DNA of 64,000 bases from Paenibacillus sp. BSR1-1. GTDB taxonomy: Bacteria; Bacillota; Bacilli; Bacillales; Cytobacillaceae. How positions within the stretch are numbered: the first letter of the stretch is position 1; every line of letters starts with the position of its first letter. The stretch is from assembly GCF_030403775.1 (NCBI RefSeq), contig NZ_JAQMWQ010000004.1:186001-250000 (forward strand), in the 5' to 3' direction. This document shows, in pieces, positions 7,577-16,109 of the stretch. The notes under the pieces are model-generated. The model did no database searches and was not told where the DNA came from. It saw only the letters and a program-made list of their open reading frames with translations. Made by a program: the position numbers and the translations under genes.

Positions 7577-9820
7577 CTACAGCCCAGTGAACTGACTTAA
7601 CAGGTACTCTGATATCTTCGCTGATTCAAGCCGTGCTGCAATATATGGAGGCTTAATAGCCTTAATTCCCTCGATCATCATCCCAAGCCAAAAAATCTTC
7701 TTGTCGATCATAATAAAGGGAAATGGGATTCTCGCTTGTATTAACTGAGTTGGTCCTAAATCCGTCCAGTCCTCCTCCGAAAAAATAATGAAGGACGTTC
7801 GTTTATCTCTATTTTTCAATTTTAATTTCCAATCCTCCGACAATTCGGTGCCATCTGGTAGTGAGAGCATGATGGACAATCTGGCCGAATCAATATCCTG
7901 GAATACTTTTTCAAGCTTCCTAGCATGCATCCATTGTAATTTAGAATGCTGATTTTTGATCCAGGTACCAATTTCATTCTTTCTAACTGCTTGATTATGT
8001 CTCACTTGATGTTCGACTAACTGCCTTAATGTTTTCGAATGATATACATGTGTCTTTATAAACGCTTGATTGCTGATATGAATGAATTTTCCTTTCGTCC
8101 TGGTGATGGCAACATTTATTAATCGTTCACTATCTGCGCCAGTTAATAGCATGCCAGCACGTTCCTGCGGTTCACCATCAACTGTATCGAAAACCATCAC
8201 ATCCCTCTCACTGCCCTGGAATCGATGCACAGTTGCGGAAATAATATCTGCGTTTAAGCGTTCTTTTTCATATACATCCTCTAATAACAATTCCATCAAA
8301 TTAGATTGAGCCCGGTACGGTGTTACAAAACCAATAGAACGTGCTCCCCCTAAATAGGATTCATGAATTACCTGAAAAGATAGCAGCAGCTGCCATAGAT
8401 TTAGCCGTGAATTAGAGTTTTTTTCTGATATGCAATGTGCTCCAGTAAAGCTTGAATCTACTAAAATAGAAGCACGTCCGGGAAATGGTTGATTTTCAAC
8501 AATTGCATTCCGTGATTTTCGAACACTTTCATGGTCACCCACAAGCGAATGATAAATGTATTGATTGGTAAAGGATGAAATGTCCGGATGCATTCTTCGC
8601 TGTTCTTTTAGTAAAAATAAATGCGGATGCAGCTTGCCTTCCTTAACCCACTCAACCACACCGGCCCGATGAAATATATCTTCCTTCAACCATTTGGTTA
8701 CTAAAGCATCTCTGGATGCAGCAATCGACGGCAGCTGCTTAAAATCACCGCAAATGATGACTCTTTTTCCTAATGATGCTGCAAATCCGGCTTGAGGAAC
8801 ATATGCCATGCTTGCCTCGTCGAGAATGACTACGTCAAAATCCTTATCATGTATCACGGGATCACTTGCTGCTTTAGCTAGTGTAGCACCTACAATATAC
8901 GCATTCTTGACAAACTCAATCTCCTTTTGGCGAATTTTCTCAAGGACTTTCGCAATCTTGATCTCTAGCTCCAGCAATGAATGGGTGTCTCTTTTACTAA
9001 AAGAACGGGCTAAATCTTGTTTAAGCTTCCTTCTTTCCTCAACTAAAAGTTCTTTGTCCGCTGCAAGCTCTGGGTCTTGTTTCTCGAGCAGTTGGCTGGT
9101 TGTAACTGTATCATGATTGGCAAGCTGTTCACCGGTCAGAAACCCATAGCGAAGGATATCCCCTTCATTAAATCGATTTTTCTTGGTAACAAAGCTTGAA
9201 ATCTCACCTATCAGGACATCGACTGCTTGGTTACTATGTGATAATATGAGCACTCGCTTTTCCTGGAAATATTTATTAGCGGCCACTCTTGCAAGGGTAT
9301 ACGTTTTACCAGTTCCCGGAGGCCCCCAGACAAAAGTGACAGGATTATATTTTGATCTTAATAATAACTCATGGACGTTACTTTTGATTTTTTCCTGCGG
9401 GTGCTTTGCCGGCATAGAGGGATCCATCAAGTTCTTTATCCGGAGACGTTTCTGCTTATTTTTTTTTATTTCATCCAGGCGCTGAATTAGCTGTTCGAGT
9501 AATTCCCAAGGATCATGAATTAGATAAGCCTCATCTACTAAATCGCCGAATGATTTCTCTAAGGATAGCATGACACCTTTACCCTCAGAAGACAGGACAC
9601 GTCCTGATTGCTTCATACTGCCCCATTCTAGTTTAATTGCTGTACCTACTGGTATCCGTAAATTACCAGATGTATCAAAATAATAGGTATACGAACCTTC
9701 GGTAGAGAGAAGCCTTCCATTTGTAATGAGGTATTTATTACTGCCGTATTTTTTTAAATAGTTTATTTCATTTTGCAGTGCCTGCTGCCATTCTTTGATA
9801 TAAGCTTTTGTTGATGTCAT
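7577..9820 (-). CDS. Superfamily 1 DNA/RNA helicase, UPF1-like (AAA_11/AAA_12)
   Basis: Probable ATP-dependent helicase, 747 aa. Motif I FVWGPPGTGKTYTLARVA (about residue 165), motif II VVILDEASMAYVP (DEAS box), motif III IICGDFKQLPSI, motif IV region LLKEQRRMHPDIS, motif V SATVHRFQGSERDVMVFD and motif VI NVAITRTKGKFI are all present, as in the SF1B Upf1-like group. The final 130 residues are a divergent tail carrying no motif I recognise. ATG 9820 is chosen over 9856 because AGAAGGAAGAGAAAT precedes it. Single gene; no partner suggests a defence or repair system. Confidence 0.88.
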   Translation of the reverse strand: MTSTKAYIKEWQQALQNEINYLKKYGSNKYLITNGRLLSTEGSYTYYFDTSGNLRIPVGTAIKLEWGSMKQSGRVLSSEGKGVMLSLEKSFGDLVDEAYLIHDPWELLEQLIQRLDEIKKNKQKRLRIKNLMDPSMPAKHPQEKIKSNVHELLLRSKYNPVTFVWGPPGTGKTYTLARVAANKYFQEKRVLILSHSNQAVDVLIGEISSFVTKKNRFNEGDILRYGFLTGEQLANHDTVTTSQLLEKQDPELAADKELLVEERRKLKQDLARSFSKRDTHSLLELEIKIAKVLEKIRQKEIEFVKNAYIVGATLAKAASDPVIHDKDFDVVILDEASMAYVPQAGFAASLGKRVIICGDFKQLPSIAASRDALVTKWLKEDIFHRAGVVEWVKEGKLHPHLFLLKEQRRMHPDISSFTNQYIYHSLVGDHESVRKSRNAIVENQPFPGRASILVDSSFTGAHCISEKNSNSRLNLWQLLLSFQVIHESYLGGARSIGFVTPYRAQSNLMELLLEDVYEKERLNADIISATVHRFQGSERDVMVFDTVDGEPQERAGMLLTGADSERLINVAITRTKGKFIHISNQAFIKTHVYHSKTLRQLVEHQVRHNQAVRKNEIGTWIKNQHSKLQWMHARKLEKVFQDIDSARLSIMLSLPDGTELSEDWKLKLKNRDKRTSFIIFSEEDWTDLGPTQLIQARIPFPFIMIDKKIFWLGMMIEGIKAIKPPYIAARLESAKISEYLLSQFTGL

Positions 9821-9837
9821 ATTTCTCTTCCTTCTAA

Positions 9838-9872
9838 ATAAAAAAAGCTCAATCATTTAAAGATTGAACTTT
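9838..9872 (-). terminator. Intrinsic terminator of the XRE gene
   Basis: On the minus strand GTTCAATC-TTTAAAT-GATTGAGC is followed by seven T. It ends the small XRE gene and lies in the leader of the helicase gene. Confidence 0.7.
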
Positions 9873-9921
9873 TTGCTAATGGAATTACTATACCATGTTG
9901 TCTATGGGTATTCCAATATTA

Positions 9922-10122
9922 TTAGATAGATACTTCACCAATTGAGAATGTGCAATTTAATACATTGGATATTTTTGCTAATATAGAAACCTGTACATCC
10001 TGATCGCCTTCTTCAATGGCAGCGATGGTTTCAGCATTTATGCCTGATAATAAGGCAAGTTTTTCTATTTCTATTTCACGATTTAATCTAATTTTCTTTA
10101 ATTGATGTCCAATATTGTTCAT
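9922..10122 (-). CDS. Small XRE-family DNA-binding protein
   Basis: 66 aa, little more than one helix-turn-helix domain: IGHQLKKIRLNREIEIEKLALLSGINAETIAAIEEGDQDVQVSILAKISNVLNC. ATG 10122 follows AAGGGGTGTTTCGA; the GTG nine bases upstream lies within that site. It has its own promoter and a symmetric 14-base box at the presumed transcription start, suggesting autoregulation or CcpA control. No partner domain or toxin gene is next to it. Target genes unknown. Confidence 0.8.
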   Translation of the reverse strand: MNNIGHQLKKIRLNREIEIEKLALLSGINAETIAAIEEGDQDVQVSILAKISNVLNCTFSIGEVSI

Positions 10123-10141
10123 TCGAAACACCCCTTGTGTA

Positions 10142-10155
10142 TGTAAGCGATTACA
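10142..10155. promoter_or_regulatory. Perfect cre match or XRE operator
   Basis: TGTAAGCGATTACA fits the cre consensus TGWAANCGNTNWCA at every position and is nearly palindromic. It sits just downstream of the predicted transcription start of the XRE gene, so CcpA or the XRE protein itself could block transcription there. Confidence 0.6.
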
Positions 10156-10167
10156 TTCATTAATATC

Positions 10168-10196
10168 ATTATAGTAAAATATCTAAAAATTATCAA
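10168..10196 (-). promoter_or_regulatory. Sigma-A promoter of the XRE gene
   Basis: TTGATA (10191-10196), 17-base spacer, TATAAT (10168-10173), reading leftward; predicted start near 10161. Confidence 0.65.
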
Positions 10197-10223
10197 TACT
10201 TTTAAAATAGGAATATAAGAAAA

Positions 10224-10262
10224 ATGAGTTTTTCATATAGAGAAAAACTATATGAAAAACTC
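10224..10262 (-). terminator. Terminator of the BMC operon
   Basis: A 15-base perfect stem (GAGTTTTTCATATAG at 10226 and CTATATGAAAAACTC at 10248) just past the deoC stop codon, followed on the minus strand by ATTTTTC. Confidence 0.7.
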
Positions 10263-10280
10263 AATCTTTCACGGATCATT

Positions 10281-11087
10281 TTAATATCCAGTTCCTTGTC
10301 CGCCAGTAATAATCGCAATACTTGAACTAGCACCAATTCTTGTCGCGCCAGCTTGAATTAGTTTTCGTGCTGTATCTAAATCTCTTACACAGGCTGAAGC
10401 TTTTACGCCCATATCTGGTCCAACTGCCTCACGCATTAATTTGATATCTTCCGCTGTTGCACAGCCTGGTCCAAAACCGGTTGATGTTTTAACAAAATCA
10501 GCACCGGCCATTTTTGCCAAAATACAAGCCTTTTTCTTCTCTTCAATTTCTAGCAGTCCTGTTTCAATAATAACCTTAACTGGAGCATGACCTTTAGCGG
10601 CTAATACAACACCTTCAATGTCCTTTTTAACGGTTTCAAAGTCACCGGATTTTAGTGCCCCAACGTTAATGACCATGTCGATTTCAGTTGCTCCGTTCGC
10701 AATCGCATCACGAGTTTCTGCAATTTTTACAAATGTGCTTGTCGCTCCTAATGGGAAGCCAACAACTGTCGTAATACCTACACCAGAGCCTTTAAGTTCT
10801 TTTGCCGCAGTCTGCACCCAATACGGATTGACGCAAACAGTTGCAAATTTATGTTCCTTTGCTTCTTCACATAGCTTCACAATTTGATCCTTTGACGCTT
10901 CTGGCTTTAATAAAGTATGGTCGATCATTCTTGCAACAGATGGACCAGTAATAATGTTGGAAGAAGAACCTTCTTTATAGGTTACGTTTCCGGAAACAAC
11001 AGGTTTTGCTTCCTTCAACTCTTGTTTATTGGTTAATTGCTGCATAATTTGATTGGTAATTTGTTCCACTAATGCTTCGATTTGCAT
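10281..11087 (-). CDS. deoC: Deoxyribose-phosphate aldolase with BMC-targeting N-terminus
   Basis: Cleaves 2-deoxyribose-5-phosphate to acetaldehyde and glyceraldehyde-3-phosphate; 268 aa against about 220-225 for free forms. Schiff-base Lys in FVKTSTGF, second Lys in [20 protein letters not shown] with the catalytic Asp, and the C-terminal Tyr (GQGTGY) known to matter in DERA. The extra N-terminus has an amphipathic helix ([18 protein letters not shown]) and a linker of about 30 residues before the domain begins at [12 protein letters not shown]: the form of an encapsulation peptide. ATG 11087 is chosen because GAGGTGAGCAAG precedes it. Last gene of the BMC operon and its presumed signature enzyme. 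Confidence 0.93.
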   Translation of the reverse strand: MQIEALVEQITNQIMQQLTNKQELKEAKPVVSGNVTYKEGSSSNIITGPSVARMIDHTLLKPEASKDQIVKLCEEAKEHKFATVCVNPYWVQTAAKELKGSGVGITTVVGFPLGATSTFVKIAETRDAIANGATEIDMVINVGALKSGDFETVKKDIEGVVLAAKGHAPVKVIIETGLLEIEEKKKACILAKMAGADFVKTSTGFGPGCATAEDIKLMREAVGPDMGVKASACVRDLDTARKLIQAGATRIGASSSIAIITGGQGTGY

Positions 11088-11102
11088 CTTGCTCACCTCA
11101 CG

Positions 11103-11366
11103 TTATTCTAATCGATCAACGATTCCGGCAATGACGGCATCAAACGAACCCTTAGGATCTTCTAATATGTCACGTGCCGAACCACCTTCCTCAAGTAAAA
11201 GCACATAATCGCCAACCCCGGCATGGAACCGATCAAATGCAATGATCGGTTCACCGATTTCTTTACCCGCGGCATCAACCGGAATGACAACCATTAGTTT
11301 TTTGTTTTGATGGCTTGGTGTCTTTATCGTTGAAACGACATTCCCAACAACCTTTGCTAGTTTCAT
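11103..11366 (-). CDS. BMC-P shell vertex protein (EutN/CcmL family), copy 1
   Basis: 87 aa pentamer-forming shell protein that caps microcompartment vertices. Family pattern: [56 protein letters not shown] and the ending VIAGIVDRLE. The ATG overlaps the stop of the preceding BMC-H gene by one base (TAATG). One of three different BMC-P proteins in this operon. Confidence 0.93.
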   Translation of the reverse strand: MKLAKVVGNVVSTIKTPSHQNKKLMVVIPVDAAGKEIGEPIIAFDRFHAGVGDYVLLLEEGGSARDILEDPKGSFDAVIAGIVDRLE

Positions 11367-11641
11367 TATTTTACAACTGGAAGAATTTTTTCGATATCTG
11401 AATGTGGTCTTGGGATAACGTGTACTGATAAGAATTCGCCTACACGCTGTGCAGCATCTGCACCTGCTTCTGTTGCCGCTTTAACTGCACCAACATCTCC
11501 GCGAACCATGACACAAACTAAACCGCCGCCAACATTTACCTTTCCTAGTAAAGTTACGTTTGCTGCTTTTGTCATCGCGTCTGCTGCTTCAATTGCCCCT
11601 ACCAAACCTTTTGTTTCGATCATTCCTAATGCGTTGCTCAT
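11366..11641 (-). CDS. BMC-H hexameric shell protein, copy 1 (PduA/EutM type)
   Basis: 91 aa single BMC domain: [44 protein letters not shown] and the ending [15 protein letters not shown]. Hexamers of this kind tile the facets of the shell; the pore loop region reads KVNVGGGLV. Closely similar to the second BMC-H at 13247 through the first 80 residues; differs in the pore region (GGGL here, GAGI there), so the two may pass different metabolites. Confidence 0.95.
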   Translation of the reverse strand: MSNALGMIETKGLVGAIEAADAMTKAANVTLLGKVNVGGGLVCVMVRGDVGAVKAATEAGADAAQRVGEFLSVHVIPRPHSDIEKILPVVK

Positions 11642-11644
11642 TTA

Positions 11645-11929
11645 TTATTCCTCCATTCGTTTCGTCACATTATAGTAATCAATGATTCCTAAAATCCCAG
11701 CATCTGATGGGACTAAATCTTTGTTAAGCGGTAAGGAAGACTCCCGGCTTTTTGCCAGATAAACTAGTTCTCCTTCCCCCGACTGTCCAATCGTATCTAT
11801 AGCCACAAGTGGTTTGCCTTTATCCTTCAACTGGTCATCAACCGGTTGGACAATCAGAAGCTTTAAACCTCTTAAATTATCATTTTTATGAGTACAAACA
11901 ATATTTCCAATCACTTTGGCTACGAACAT
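11645..11929 (-). CDS. BMC-P shell vertex protein (EutN/CcmL family), copy 2
   Basis: 94 aa. Family pattern MFVAKVIGNIVCTHKNDNLRGLKLLIVQPVD, VAIDTIGQSGEGELVYLAKSRESS and GILGIIDYYNV. Three bases before the first BMC-H gene. It has a longer loop after SRESS (LPLNKDLVPSD) than copy 1. Confidence 0.92.
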   Translation of the reverse strand: MFVAKVIGNIVCTHKNDNLRGLKLLIVQPVDDQLKDKGKPLVAIDTIGQSGEGELVYLAKSRESSLPLNKDLVPSDAGILGIIDYYNVTKRMEE

Positions 11930-11943
11930 AGTTTAACCTGCCT

Positions 11944-12399
11944 TTATCTGTGTAAAAACCGACTTTCAATTTCCATGATTTTAGTAACGCGGCGATCATG
12001 ACGGCCGCCGGCAAAATCAGTTTCCAGCCAGGTTTTCACTAATTGCTTAGCTAGGCCTTCACCGATAAACTGCCCGCCTATCGATAAAACGTTGGCATTA
12101 TTGTGCTCTTTGCTGTTGATAACTGAGGATAAATCCCAGCACACTGCACCGCGAACACCCGGTATTTTATTTAAAACCATGCCGCTGCCTACACCGACAC
12201 CATCAATCATGATTCCAACGTAGTCATCATTTGTGGCAACCGTTTCACCCACTAAAAAAGCGATATCGGGATAATCTACTGATTCGTTTGCCTTACAGCC
12301 AAAATCAAGATATTCATAGCCTAATTCCGTCAAGTAGGCCTTTAACTTTTCTTTCAGTTCGTATCCACCATGGTCACTGCCAATCGCAACTTTTTTCAT
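11944..12399 (-). CDS. RpiB/LacA-family sugar-phosphate isomerase-like protein, catalytic Cys replaced
   Basis: 151 aa, full length for ribose-5-phosphate isomerase B. GSDHGG (Asp9-His10), His99 and Asn100 (SKEHNNANV) of the RpiB site are kept, and the phosphate-side tail GGRHDRRV is kept. The general base Cys of RpiB (Cys66 in E. coli, in a CGTG loop) is Asp66 here (GIMIDGVGVGSG). So either it uses Asp as base, acts on another sugar phosphate, or is a binding protein. No encapsulation helix is present, unlike the other enzymes of the operon. The ATG overlaps the TPI stop codon by one base. Confidence 0.85.
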   Translation of the reverse strand: MKKVAIGSDHGGYELKEKLKAYLTELGYEYLDFGCKANESVDYPDIAFLVGETVATNDDYVGIMIDGVGVGSGMVLNKIPGVRGAVCWDLSSVINSKEHNNANVLSIGGQFIGEGLAKQLVKTWLETDFAGGRHDRRVTKIMEIESRFLHR

Positions 12400-13235
12400 T
12401 ACCTTTGTTCTCCTTTGGCAAATACATTGATAATTCCATCAAAAGACTGGGGATTTAAGCTAGCGCCTCCAACCAGGACACCATCAATATCCGGCATCGT
12501 ACTGTATTCGGCAGCATTGCTTTCATTAACAGAACCACCGTATAAAATCGAGATACTATCTGCGTATTCACCCAGTATATTTTTTAAAACAGAACGGATA
12601 TAAGCATGAGTTTGTTGAGCCAAATCAGCGGTTGCTGACTGCCCTGTTCCAATCGCCCATATAGGTTCATAGGCGATAATAAAATTGCTGGAATCTATAT
12701 CTTTCAGGGCTCCATTTAGTTGAGTCGATAAGACATGTTCTGTTTGCATCGAATTTTTCTGACCCAGCGTTTCTCCAATGCAGATAATCGGAATGAGTCC
12801 GGCTTTGATTGTCTGCTTCACTTTTAAATTCACTAAATCATCATCTTCACCCGCATATTGTCTTCTTTCGGAGTGGCCGATTATCACATATTCACAGCCA
12901 ACATCCTTCAACATATTTGTGGATGTCTCACCAGTGTAGGCACCTTTCTCAGCCCAATGGACATTTTGTCCACCAAGATGAATCGGTTTTCCAGATTGTT
13001 TAATAAAAAGATGAGCAGGATAAAGCAGCTGGGAAGGCGGACAAACTACCACTGAAATGTCCATGCTGCTGTTTATTTTTTGAAAAAATTCAGCTGTCGT
13101 ACTAAGTGTATTGTTCATTTTCCAATTGGCAATAACATAGGTCTGCCGATCGTTTTGGATTTGCAGCTCACCGAGTGTGTGAACAATCGTGTCCCTTACG
13201 AGATTTTTGATAAAGCTTTCAATGGATTGTTCCAT
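12399..13235 (-). CDS. tpiA: Triosephosphate isomerase with N-terminal encapsulation-type helix
   Basis: Interconverts glyceraldehyde-3-phosphate and dihydroxyacetone phosphate; 278 aa, about 28 longer than housekeeping TPI. All catalytic residues are in place: Lys39 (ANWKMN), His121 (IIGHSERR), Glu190 (YEPIWAIGTG), and the GGSV phosphate loop. The added N-terminus MEQSIESFIKNLVRDTIVHT is amphipathic and resembles those of DeoC, AldDH and PduL in this operon, followed by a short linker (QIQNDRQ). Reading: a second TPI sent inside the shell to remove the triose made by DeoC. The essential glycolytic copy is presumably elsewhere. Confidence 0.9.
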   Translation of the reverse strand: MEQSIESFIKNLVRDTIVHTLGELQIQNDRQTYVIANWKMNNTLSTTAEFFQKINSSMDISVVVCPPSQLLYPAHLFIKQSGKPIHLGGQNVHWAEKGAYTGETSTNMLKDVGCEYVIIGHSERRQYAGEDDDLVNLKVKQTIKAGLIPIICIGETLGQKNSMQTEHVLSTQLNGALKDIDSSNFIIAYEPIWAIGTGQSATADLAQQTHAYIRSVLKNILGEYADSISILYGGSVNESNAAEYSTMPDIDGVLVGGASLNPQSFDGIINVFAKGEQR

Positions 13236-13246
13236 TTCGCTTCCCC

Positions 13247-13525
13247 TTATTCACTCTTTGGCAGGATACCTTCAACATCGCCGTTTGGACGTGGAATCAC
13301 GTGTACTGAAAGAAGTGTTCCAACGCGCTGAGCTGCTTCTGCTCCAGCTTCAGTTGCGGCTTTAACTGCGCCTACATCCCCGCGAACCATAACGGTTACA
13401 ATACCCGCACCGACTAATTCTCTGCCGACTAATGTAACATTTGCAGCTTTAACCATCGCGTCTGCTGCTTCGATTGCACCTACTAAACCTTTTGTTTCAA
13501 TCATTCCTAATGCTTCTTGACCCAT
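13247..13525 (-). CDS. BMC-H hexameric shell protein, copy 2
   Basis: 92 aa, [51 protein letters not shown] and ending [15 protein letters not shown]. Start placed at ATG 13525 because AAAGGAGGAAATATC stands directly before it. The frame stays open for 33 more codons to a TTG at 13624, giving a Lys/Glu-rich extension that would follow the aldehyde dehydrogenase stop by 13 bases; this may be a leader or a second, longer form. Confidence 0.92.
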   Translation of the reverse strand: MGQEALGMIETKGLVGAIEAADAMVKAANVTLVGRELVGAGIVTVMVRGDVGAVKAATEAGAEAAQRVGTLLSVHVIPRPNGDVEGILPKSE

Positions 13526-13637
13526 GATATTTCCTCCTTTAGGAACCTCTAATTTTTGTTTTATTTGCTTCTTTGTTTTTTCTGATTGTGAAGTGACGGT
13601 CTTTTCATCTTTAGATTTTGCCAATTAACACACCCCA

Positions 13638-15065
13638 CTAGATAATTCTAAATCCATCTACTAAAACGCAGCGGCGCTGACGTGTAAATGTTTTTGCGCT
13701 GGTTAAGCCTTCACCGGTAGGACCGGCAATTGTCAGAGTCGTGAAGCCCTCACTTTCAAAGCCTAATCCCGAAACAGATGGACCATTTTTCACAAAAATA
13801 GTTGCTTGAATTTCCTGTGCCATTTTTGTCAAATTGGTGATGTTTTGTGAATGCATAATCGCAGTGTGACGATTGCCTTTTTCAGCGATTACCGCTAATT
13901 CAATGGCTATATCAACGTCAGGGACCCTGACGATTGGTAAGATTGGCATTAACATTTCTGTCATCACTAATGGATGATCCCTATTGGTCTCTGCAATAAT
14001 CAATCTCACATCAGGACTGGCCTGAATGCCGGCTGCTTGTAAGATTACATTCGCATCCTTACCGATAAATTCACGGTTCGGATAAAACTTATCACCTTTC
14101 TTAACAAGGACTTTTTCAAGCAGCTTTTCGAATTGGAAGCCCTTAAGCTCAATCGCCCCGTTCTTCACCATTTCAGATTTAAGGACATTTGCTACTTTTT
14201 CAACAACAAAGACCTCTTTTTCAGCCGTACATAAAACGTTGTTATCAAAGCTTGCTCCCTTGACAATATCAGCTGCTGCCTTTGAAATAATCGCTGTTTC
14301 ATCGACGACGACTGGCGGATTTCCAGGACCGGCAGCAATGACCTTTTTGCCTACAGCCATCGCTGCCTTTACCACAGGACCGCCGCCTGTAACAACCAGT
14401 GCATTTACCTGTGGATGGTTCATGACCTGTGCCGACGTTTCCAGATTTGGCGCCGCTACCGAGGTCAAAGTATTTTCTGGTCCTCCCGCAGCCACAATAG
14501 CTTCGTTGAGCAGCTGCATCGTCTTAATCGAAACTCGTTTTGCACTTGGGTGCGGGTTGTAAACAACCGTATTCCCTGCTGCAAGAAGAGAAATCGAGTT
14601 ATTTATAATCGTTGCAGCCGGGTTTGTGGAAGGAGTAATTGACCCAAATACACCAATTGGTGCATATTCCACAAGCGTTAACCCATCATCACCTGAATAA
14701 GATGTGCTGATTAAGTCTTCCAAGCCAGGTGTTTTGTTCGTGGCTAGTAAAATTTTCGCAACCTTATCTTCCACTCTTCCAAGGCCCGTCTCTTCAACAG
14801 CCAGCTTAGCCAGTTCATTGGCATGCTTGCGGCTTACTTCACGTATGTTCTCAATCATTTGTCTTCTTACAGCCACTGGAAGCTTGCGAAGCTTTTCCCA
14901 TGCAAGTCTTGCTGCTGCGGCTGCTTCGTCAACAGTGGTAAACACACCATTTCCAAAGCTGACTTCTGGAAATGAAGAAACCGGGCTGCTGTCTGGCTGA
15001 CTTTGACCTAATTGCTGCAGCACTTGTTCAACCATTTTTTTGATATCGGTTTCATTAATTTGCAA
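13638..15065 (-). CDS. CoA-acylating aldehyde dehydrogenase (EutE/PduP family), BMC cargo
   Basis: Oxidises acetaldehyde to acetyl-CoA with NAD and CoA; 475 aa. Catalytic Cys in FDNNVLCTAEKEVFVVE (about residue 275), NAD-site ITPSTNPAATIINN, GGGPVVKAAM, and ending RQRRCVLVDGF. N-terminal helix ETDIKKMVEQVLQQLGQSQPD plus a Ser/Pro linker is the encapsulation peptide. Central enzyme of metabolosomes; here it takes acetaldehyde from DeoC. No alcohol dehydrogenase is in the operon to re-oxidise the NADH. Confidence 0.94.
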   Translation of the reverse strand: MQINETDIKKMVEQVLQQLGQSQPDSSPVSSFPEVSFGNGVFTTVDEAAAAARLAWEKLRKLPVAVRRQMIENIREVSRKHANELAKLAVEETGLGRVEDKVAKILLATNKTPGLEDLISTSYSGDDGLTLVEYAPIGVFGSITPSTNPAATIINNSISLLAAGNTVVYNPHPSAKRVSIKTMQLLNEAIVAAGGPENTLTSVAAPNLETSAQVMNHPQVNALVVTGGGPVVKAAMAVGKKVIAAGPGNPPVVVDETAIISKAAADIVKGASFDNNVLCTAEKEVFVVEKVANVLKSEMVKNGAIELKGFQFEKLLEKVLVKKGDKFYPNREFIGKDANVILQAAGIQASPDVRLIIAETNRDHPLVMTEMLMPILPIVRVPDVDIAIELAVIAEKGNRHTAIMHSQNITNLTKMAQEIQATIFVKNGPSVSGLGFESEGFTTLTIAGPTGEGLTSAKTFTRQRRCVLVDGFRII

Positions 15066-15067
15066 AA

Positions 15068-15367
15068 TTAGCTCTCTCCTTTGTTAAAGGTTAAGGATCC
15101 TTGTATTTCTATTTGATCGACAATCCCTACAATAGCCGCATCAACCGGGACACCGTTGGTAATTTCTGTTTGTCTGGCCGAGCTGCCGCTGACAAGCAGG
15201 ACCACTTCACCAACACCAGAACCTACCGTATCTATCGCCACTAAAGGTTTTCCGTCTTCCTCAATCGTTTTCATATCCAAAGGCTGTACAATGAGGAGCT
15301 TTTTCCCTTTAAGCTTTTCTGCTTTGGTGGTTGAAACAATGGAACCAACCACTTTACAAATGATCAC
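15068..15367 (-). CDS. BMC-P shell vertex protein (EutN/CcmL family), copy 3
   Basis: 99 aa from a GTG start at 15367, chosen because AAAGGAGGGACGTAC lies just upstream; a TTG 18 bases earlier lies before that site. Family pattern IICKVVGSIVSTTKAEKLKGKKLLIVQPLD, AIDTVGSGVGEVVLLVSGSSARQ and AAIVGIVDQIE. Two bases separate its stop from the AldDH start. Confidence 0.92.
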   Translation of the reverse strand: MIICKVVGSIVSTTKAEKLKGKKLLIVQPLDMKTIEEDGKPLVAIDTVGSGVGEVVLLVSGSSARQTEITNGVPVDAAIVGIVDQIEIQGSLTFNKGES

Positions 15368-15381
15368 GTACGTCCCTCCTT

Positions 15382-16104
15382 TCAAGGAGAAGTTTTTGTA
15401 ATTTGAATTTTAAGTTCCTTTGCTAAGTCCTTCGCAGAAGGTGTTACCCTGCTCTTTTCAGGAACAACGATTTCCTTAAGTCCATCCTGAAATGCTTTTT
15501 CCACATGTTTTGCAAGAATGAGAGACTGCTTTTCCTTGTATGCCGTTTGCTGAGAATCGACCGTTAGTGCAAGTTTACTGAGCGGCACCCATTTCACCTG
15601 ATCCGCTTGAATTTGCCTAATGTAGGACTGCAAGCGTTCTTGAACGGAATGGGGCGCATGAATTTGCTGGTATACAGTAGGTTCAATATAATCTTTAGCT
15701 ATTACAACGGGCTTACCAAGCAATTGATATTGTAGAGCGAGCCATACGGCCAATTCATCATCCATTGTTAAGGCAAGCTTAGATAATAAGCGATAAGAAG
15801 CGACCGGGACAACCAGAGTACTGCAACTCTCAACAATTCTATTTAATTCCTGCTGTGAGGTCTGATCTAACAAAACATATGGCTTCCCACTTAACGCAGC
15901 ATGCGAAGGCAGCCAATCTTTTGATAAAATCAATGTCACTTCGTAGGAATCGATTAGCGGGGTAACCGCTTCCAAAACCACTGATGGATTTTGAGATTGA
16001 TAGCCTAAAAGAATGGCGATTTTTTCTTTTTCTCGCAGTTGTTCTTTTAAGTAGGCTTCGACTACCTGCTGGACAAGCATTTTCACCTTTGTTTTGACAT
16101 CCAC
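15382..16104 (-). CDS. BMC-associated flavoprotein-like protein of unknown function
   Basis: 240 aa. The N-terminus VKTKVKMLVQQVVEAYLKEQL is another amphipathic encapsulation-type helix. The rest alternates beta and alpha in a Rossmann/flavodoxin-like order: IAILLGYQSQNPSVVLEAVTPLIDSYEVTLIL, STLVVPVASYRLLSKLALTMDDELAVWLALQYQLLGKPVVIAKDYI, which recalls the Flavoprotein (dipicolinate synthase B/EutJ-adjacent) type of fold; I cannot fix a family with confidence. It sits between PduL and a BMC-P gene. If it binds flavin it could be an NADH sink inside the shell (inference). Confidence 0.7.
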   Translation of the reverse strand: MDVKTKVKMLVQQVVEAYLKEQLREKEKIAILLGYQSQNPSVVLEAVTPLIDSYEVTLILSKDWLPSHAALSGKPYVLLDQTSQQELNRIVESCSTLVVPVASYRLLSKLALTMDDELAVWLALQYQLLGKPVVIAKDYIEPTVYQQIHAPHSVQERLQSYIRQIQADQVKWVPLSKLALTVDSQQTAYKEKQSLILAKHVEKAFQDGLKEIVVPEKSRVTPSAKDLAKELKIQITKTSP

Positions 16105-16109
16105 CAGAT

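Noticed and set aside
7577..10122. Helicase plus small XRE protein as a defence or toxin-antitoxin pair
   Set aside because: The XRE gene has its own promoter and terminator, and no nuclease or toxin-like partner is present.
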